DNA of 64,000 nucleotides from JBEKOF01 sp049513975 (lineage in GTDB: Bacteria > Verrucomicrobiota > Verrucomicrobiia > Limisphaerales > Palsa-1400), in contig JBEKVM010000004.1 of assembly GCA_049513975.1 (NCBI GenBank), positions 60,240 through 124,239 of the forward strand, in the 5' to 3' direction. Below the pieces are notes generated by a model that was given only the letters and a program-made list of their open reading frames with translations, ran no database searches and was not told the DNA's origin. The first letter of the stretch is position 1. Each line of letters begins with the position of its first letter. The translations under genes and the position numbers were made by a program. Of this stretch, positions 59,150 through 64,000 are shown one piece after another.

Positions 59150-61333
59150 GTGAGCCACCTCCAACTAGCCGCCCCGCTTTCCGTGCTCGTCCCCGCCATT
59201 GCCGTCTGGCTTTTCGCGGGCTGGCTGAGCTGGGCCCACTGGCAGCGCAGCGCCCGCGGCCGGGCGGTGGGACGGCTGGAGTGCCTGCGCTTTTTATTGG
59301 TGACGCTGCTCGGCTTCACTTTGCTGCGTCCGGAATACATCGAACATCTCCAACGCAACGTCCTGCCGGAGATCGCCATTCTCCTGGACGCTTCCGACAG
59401 CATGAAAACGCGCGATCTGACCCTGACCAACCAGATCGTCAGCCGCGCCCAATGGCTGGAGGCCAAACGCGCCTCCAAATTCTGGCGGCCCCTGCAAACC
59501 AAGGCCAAGGTGACCGTGGAGGATTTCGCCCGGCCTTCCACCAATGCCAATGCCATCAATGGCACCGACCTCAACGCCGCCTTGGAACGCACTTTGCATG
59601 ATTTCAAAAACCTCAAGGCCGTGCTGGTTTTAACCGACGGCGATTGGAACCTGGGCAAATCCCCCCTCGCCACCGCCACCCGCTATCGCGAGCAAAACAT
59701 TCCCATTTTCAGCGTGGCGGTGGGCCGCCCGACCGCCATGCCGGACTTGATTCTGGAAAATGTTTCCATGCCGGCCTACGGCCTTTTGGGGGAGGACATC
59801 GCCGTTCCCTTCAAGGTCACCAGCCACCTGGCCCGGGAAGTCAGGACGACTGTCTCGATTTACGATGGGCAAGGCCAGCAGGCCAAAAAGGACATCACCA
59901 TCCCGCCCAACGGGGCGGTGGAAGACGCCATTCTCTGGTCCCCGCGCACCGGCGGAGAAATCACCGCCACGGTCAAAGTGCCGGCGGAACCGGAGGAAAC
60001 GATTGCCGAAAACAACGAGCGTTCCTTTCATATTTCCATCCGCCAGGAAAAACTCAGGGTGCTGGTGGTGGATTCCCTGCCGCGCTGGGAATATCGCTAC
60101 TTGCGCAACGCCCTGGCCCGCGATCCCGGGGTGGACATGCACTGCCTGCTCTACCATCCGGAGATCGGGCCGGGCGACGGCCCCAACTACATCCCCGCCT
60201 TCCCCGCCACCAAGGAAGCCATCGCCCCGTACGATGTGATTTTTCTGGGCGACGTCGGCATCGGCCAAAATGAGTTGACCGAAACCAACGCCGCCATGAT
60301 CCGGGGCCTGGTCGAGCAGCAGGCCAGCGGGCTGGTCTTTGTGCCGGGACAACGCGGGCGCGAAGCCACTTTTCTCAACAGCCCGCTGGCCGATTTATAT
60401 CCCGTCGTCCTGGACCCGTCCAAGCCGCAGGGCATCGGACTGCAAAACGAGGTGCAACTCATCCTCACCAGCGCCGGCAAACGCCATTGGCTCACCCGCT
60501 TTGATTCCGACGAAGAGCGCAATGACGAGCTTTGGAAACAACTGCCCGGCTTCTTTTGGTCCGCCGCCGTGGAAAAGAGCCGTCCCGGCTCCGAGGTTCT
60601 GGCCGTTCATTCCTCCCTGCGCAACGACTTTGGCCGCATGCCGCTGCTCGTCACCCGTTCCGCCGGCGCGGGCAAGGTTCTCTTCCTCGGCACCGACAGC
60701 GCCTGGCGCTGGCGGCGCGGCGTGGAGGACAAATTTCATTACCGCTTCTGGGGCCAGGTCGTCCGCTGGATGGCCCATCAGCGCCACCTTTCCGAAAAGG
60801 AAGGCATCCGCCTGAGCTACAGCCCGGAAGCCCCCCAGGCCGGCGACACCGTTTATTTGCAGAGCACCGTGCTGGATGAAGCCGGTTTTCCTATTGACAA
60901 GGGACCGGTCACCGGCAAAATCACCTCGCCGTCCGGCCGGGTGGAGCGGTTGGAATTCGCCCCGATGGAAGGGGGCTGGGGCGTTTTCAAGTCCGCCTTC
61001 TCCGCCCTGGAAAGCGGCCGCTATAAAATGGAGGTGGCCTCCGAGGCGCATGGCCGCCATCTGGAAACCGAGTTGCTGGTGACGCCGCCCGTGCTGGAGA
61101 AACTGGGCCAGCCCGTCAACGCCCAGGTCTTGCGCGAGATTTCCGCCGTCTCCCAGGGCGCCAGTTTCCCAGTGGAGGACTTTGACAAGGTTGTCCCGCA
61201 GATTTCGGCTTTGCCCGAACCGGGGCCGGTCGAAAAACGCGTCCGCATCTGGAGCGATCCGCGCTGGGGCGGCGTCATCCTCCTCCTCCTCACCGTCTAT
61301 TGGATCGGCCGCAAATGGGTCGGGTTGGTGTGA
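59150..61333 (+). CDS. VWA-domain membrane protein with amidotransferase-like region
   Basis: This 727-residue protein starts at GTG 59150 (MSHLQLAAPLSVLVPAIAVW) with two N-terminal membrane helices (about 9-28 and 46-62). The VWA domain opens EIAILLDASDSMKTRDLTLT with MIDAS DxSDS and LVLTDGDWNLG. Residues about 300-560 form a class I glutamine-amidotransferase-like domain (RVLVVDSLPRWEYRYLRNAL; LVFVPGQRGREATFLNSPLA). The last ~20 residues are a membrane helix. In related genomes this gene follows the BatA-like gene directly; here a restriction-modification gene and repeats intervene. It would act with MoxR and DUF58 at the membrane; substrate unknown. Confidence 0.88.
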   Translation: MSHLQLAAPLSVLVPAIAVWLFAGWLSWAHWQRSARGRAVGRLECLRFLLVTLLGFTLLRPEYIEHLQRNVLPEIAILLDASDSMKTRDLTLTNQIVSRAQWLEAKRASKFWRPLQTKAKVTVEDFARPSTNANAINGTDLNAALERTLHDFKNLKAVLVLTDGDWNLGKSPLATATRYREQNIPIFSVAVGRPTAMPDLILENVSMPAYGLLGEDIAVPFKVTSHLAREVRTTVSIYDGQGQQAKKDITIPPNGAVEDAILWSPRTGGEITATVKVPAEPEETIAENNERSFHISIRQEKLRVLVVDSLPRWEYRYLRNALARDPGVDMHCLLYHPEIGPGDGPNYIPAFPATKEAIAPYDVIFLGDVGIGQNELTETNAAMIRGLVEQQASGLVFVPGQRGREATFLNSPLADLYPVVLDPSKPQGIGLQNEVQLILTSAGKRHWLTRFDSDEERNDELWKQLPGFFWSAAVEKSRPGSEVLAVHSSLRNDFGRMPLLVTRSAGAGKVLFLGTDSAWRWRRGVEDKFHYRFWGQVVRWMAHQRHLSEKEGIRLSYSPEAPQAGDTVYLQSTVLDEAGFPIDKGPVTGKITSPSGRVERLEFAPMEGGWGVFKSAFSALESGRYKMEVASEAHGRHLETELLVTPPVLEKLGQPVNAQVLREISAVSQGASFPVEDFDKVVPQISALPEPGPVEKRVRIWSDPRWGGVILLLLTVYWIGRKWVGLV

Positions 61334-61515
61334 GGGGTATCACATAAAGGCGCGGGGTTTCCCTTGGCTTCCCTGCCACCCTTCGATTGACAATCGGCAG
61401 GGCCGGGGGTCTTTTTGGACTGAAATACCTCTTCCAGTTCGTAACTGCGCTATTGCCAAGTCGGTTGGCGGCGGTCACAGACCACCGCTACAGTGCAAAA
61501 GCAAACTTGAATGTA

Positions 61516-61794
61516 TTACTTGGACAGCGCGTTGTAGCGCTGGGCATAGGTGCTTTGCAGCCATTTCATCCCGGCCACCAGATTGGCCTCGGGCGTTTCC
61601 GCCAGCAGATGATAATGATTGGGCATCAACACGCAGGCATGGATGCCCCAACCCGTTTACTCGCATCCCTCCGCCAGAGTTTCCAGCCAGCGCTTCCGGT
61701 CCGGGTCGTCCGCGTATATCCTGCGCCCCTGGTTTCCCCGTGCCATGACGTGGTAAACCGCTCCGGCGTATTCCACGCGAATCTGGCGTGCCAT
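61516..61794 (-). pseudogene. REP-associated tyrosine transposase (RAYT/Y1 family), truncated
   Basis: The minus strand from ATG 61794 reads MARQIRVEYAGAVYHVMARG, then NQGRRIYADDPDRKRWLETL, a stop (TAA) after AEGCE, and in the same frame TGWGIHACVLMPNHYHLLAE, ending QRYNALSK at a second stop (61516-61518). This is the N-terminal half of the HUH-type transposase with the metal-binding HYH motif (PNHYHLL). The internal stop and loss of the catalytic Tyr part make it a relic. RAYTs mobilise REP palindromes, which fits the abundance of palindromic repeats here. Confidence 0.87.
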
Positions 61795-61992
61795 CGCCAC
61801 CCATCCTGCTCCCCGTCCCCCCCATTGTCAAACCCATATTCAGTTTTCCGGGCTTGACCCCTTCACCCCTTCATGAAGCGGCCATCATCCTCTTCGCTCA
61901 GTCAGGCTCAAGTGTTCCGTCTACGCCATTACCGGGGTGGAGGGGCAGGAATATCCGTGACATCCGTGAAATCCGTGGTTCACTCCGTTTTT

Positions 61993-62901
61993 ATGAAACA
62001 TGAGGAACTTACCGGGCAAAACCCCGAAACCCACATCGCCCTGTTCCAGCGAAAGGAAGTCCGCCGCGCCATTCACAACAACGAATGGTGGTTTGTCATC
62101 ACCGATGTTGTTGCGGTGTTGACCGATTCGGTTGATCCCGGCGATTACCTCAAGAAACTCCGCAAACGGGATCCATCCCTCGCCGAGACCTTCAAAGGGG
62201 GGGGACAACTTGTCCCCCCCCTTGGCCTTGAATTCGACACGCCCGGAGGACGCCAGTCGCTTCAATGCTGGAACACCGAAGGCATCTTCCGCCTCATCCA
62301 ATCCATCCCCAGCCCCAAGGCCGAGCCGTTCAAACGATGGCTGGCCCGGGTGGGCTACGAACGCATCCAGGAAATTGAAGACCCGGAGCTCGCCACCAAA
62401 CGCACCCGCGCCCTCTACAAAGCCAAGGGCTATTCCGACGATTGGATCGAGAAACGGATGCGCTCCATTGCCATCCGTGACGAACTGACGGGCGAGTGGA
62501 AAAAGCGCGGTGTCAAGGAGCAGCGCGAATACGCCATACTCACCGCTGAAATCTCAAAAGCCGCCTTCGGCCTCACGCCCAGCCAATACGCCGAGTATAA
62601 GCGTCTCAAGCGTGAGAACCTGCGCGACCACATGACGGACCTCGAACTGATCTTCTCCATGCTGGGCGAAGCCTCCACCACCGAAATCGCCCGCACCCGC
62701 GACGCCCAAGGCTTTCCGCAGAACAAACAGACCGCCCGCGAAGGCGGCGCGGTGGCCGGCAATGCCCGTCGCGAACTGGAAAGGAAGAGCGGACGCAAAG
62801 TTGTGACCAGCGAAAATTACCTCTCGCTCGCGCAATCGGCGAAGAAGGTTAAGCCCTTGCGCAACGACGCCGAGAACAGGCCGCCGGCCAGAAAGACTTG
62901 A
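61993..62901 (+). CDS. BRO-family (Bro-N) DNA-binding protein
   Basis: This 302-residue protein has an N-terminal Bro-N domain (about 15-115): HIALFQRKEVRRAIHNNEWW, FVITDVVAVLTDSVDPGDYL and EGIFRLIQSIPSPKAEPFKR. The C-terminal half is helical with YERIQEIEDPELATKRTRAL and the DMTDLELIFSMLGE-like segment of a large bacterial family often found near mobile DNA. BRO proteins are phage-related antirepressors or DNA-damage-inducible proteins. ATG 61993 was chosen for the natural start MKHEELTGQNPETH. The gene includes an odd perfect palindrome with G8 and C8 runs (62195-62223). Confidence 0.87.
   Translation: MKHEELTGQNPETHIALFQRKEVRRAIHNNEWWFVITDVVAVLTDSVDPGDYLKKLRKRDPSLAETFKGGGQLVPPLGLEFDTPGGRQSLQCWNTEGIFRLIQSIPSPKAEPFKRWLARVGYERIQEIEDPELATKRTRALYKAKGYSDDWIEKRMRSIAIRDELTGEWKKRGVKEQREYAILTAEISKAAFGLTPSQYAEYKRLKRENLRDHMTDLELIFSMLGEASTTEIARTRDAQGFPQNKQTAREGGAVAGNARRELERKSGRKVVTSENYLSLAQSAKKVKPLRNDAENRPPARKT
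62195..62223. repeat. Perfect palindrome with G8 and C8 tracts inside the BRO gene
   Basis: AAGGGGGGGGACAA (62195-62208), one central base, then the exact reverse complement (62210-62223). It encodes KGGGQLVPPL. Mononucleotide runs of eight within a coding hairpin are prone to slippage. Confidence 0.92.
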
Positions 62902-63200
62902 CCAGGCAGGCGGCGCTTTTTTGTCACCTTTCCTTCTCAAAACTTCGCCACGCCTACGGCGGGACAAGCCGCCCCGAAAACTGCCTGGTGGTGTCGTCCT
63001 TGCCTGTCCGCCATAGGCACGGCGACGGCAGATCAGGCGGATTGCGCCCCGGCTGCCCTCGCAAGCTGGCGGCAATGCGGTCACCACCTGGGAGGGTTTG
63101 CGCCGGGTCGGCATTTTTCTCGGAATGGCGCCCCTCTAATTGAAACCAGAATTCCGAATTCCGGGCTTGACCCTTTCACTTTCACGGAGAAAAACCGAAG

Positions 63201-63344
63201 GGGCGCATCTTGATACTACCACCATGCATGGCATGAACCCCTGCCCATGAAACAGATGGAAACCTCCTCACCCCGACCCTCTCCTCCACAAGTCTGTGGA
63301 GGAGAGGGAGAAGAAGCGCGCGGTGGTGGTGTCAAGATGCGCCC
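63201..63344. repeat. Nested inverted repeat upstream of katG
   Basis: 23-bp outer arms at 63201-63223 and 63322-63344 (two mismatches) enclose a perfect 14-bp hairpin with 4-nt loop at 63277-63308. Layout resembles the nested palindrome at 32272-32402. Confidence 0.85.
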
Positions 63345-63469
63345 AAACCGAAGGCGGACTGGAAAAGAGACTTGCAAATCTGTGGAGCAGGAAGAAAATC
63401 ACGAAAAAGGCCCACGCTGGCGGTGGGCAAGACACCAAATGGGAAAAGTCAATTCAATACAACCGACCT

Positions 63470-63475
63470 AAGGAG
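63470..63475 (+). promoter_or_regulatory. Ribosome-binding site of katG
   Basis: AAGGAG lies 7 nt before the ATG at 63483. It fixes the start of katG. Confidence 0.85.
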
Positions 63476-63482
63476 AAAACAC

Positions 63483-64000
<518 letters not shown>

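Larger units (their letters stand above)
62902..63482. other. Intergenic region before katG with inverted repeats
   Basis: No gene is seen. A 23-bp arm (63201-63223, starting GGGCGCATCTTGATAC) pairs with 63322-63344 with two mismatches, and a perfect 14-bp hairpin CCCTCTCCTCCACA / TGTGGAGGAGAGGG lies inside (63277-63308). The first part (62940-63120) is GC-rich with a GCCTATGG-type palindrome. The katG promoter should lie after 63344. Confidence 0.7.

Overview
The window looks like chromosome of a GC-rich Verrucomicrobiota bacterium, probably the Pedosphaera/Limisphaerales side. This is inferred from family features, not from rRNA, since no rRNA or tRNA gene was seen. Lineage clues are a very long GreA with a large N-terminal extension (a PVC-superphylum trait), two prepilin-like genes with FTLIELL or FTRIELV starts and 'LLPALAKAKE' tails, secreted Ig-like and NHL-repeat proteins ending in a 'PxRFYxv' module, and a MoxR/DUF58/VWA operon.

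Layout. 1-5 kb: purH and rsmB (minus) and the long greA (plus). 5-9.7 kb: an M1 aminopeptidase with C-terminal HEAT repeats, then two consecutive type II toxin-antitoxin modules. 9.9-14.6 kb: a tightly overlapping operon of two GspF-like proteins, a small membrane protein, an ABC-2 type permease and a SET-domain methyltransferase. 14.6-17.5 kb: a nuclease-XPD/DinG helicase fusion (minus) and a hotdog thioesterase. 17.5-21.1 kb: a repeat-rich accessory zone with a MITE-like element, a decayed IS110-family transposase, and a prepilin gene bracketed by repeats that carry the 3' tail of oppC. 21.1-32.1 kb (minus): OppB/OppC permeases, a five-gene operon (TPR protein, sensor kinase, response regulator, ABC ATPase and permease), a protein with three copies of one domain, and a Tat-exported protein. 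32.6-34.8 kb: polyprenyl diphosphate synthase, an ECF sigma factor and a small membrane protein. 35.2-42.9 kb: a two-component system coupled to a complete RND efflux pump, ending at a strong terminator. 43-49.8 kb: a second prepilin, Ig-like and NHL secreted proteins, and an RluA-type pseudouridine synthase. 51-61.3 kb: a MoxR-DUF58-VWA-VWA operon interrupted twice, once by a DUF6883/DUF4926 cassette flanked by a 51-bp duplication and once by a 3.1-kb restriction-modification gene. 61.5-64 kb: a RAYT transposase relic, a BRO-family gene and the 5' part of katG.

Two themes stand out. First, intergenic regions carry several families of short palindromic repeats, and a RAYT relic lies in the window. 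Second, cassettes appear to have entered operons while preserving translational coupling; the MoxR/DUF58 junction is the clearest case. Start codons are often GTG, and 4-bp ATGA/GTGA overlaps are the rule within operons. Many long open frames antisense to real genes are GC-rich shadows and are not annotated.
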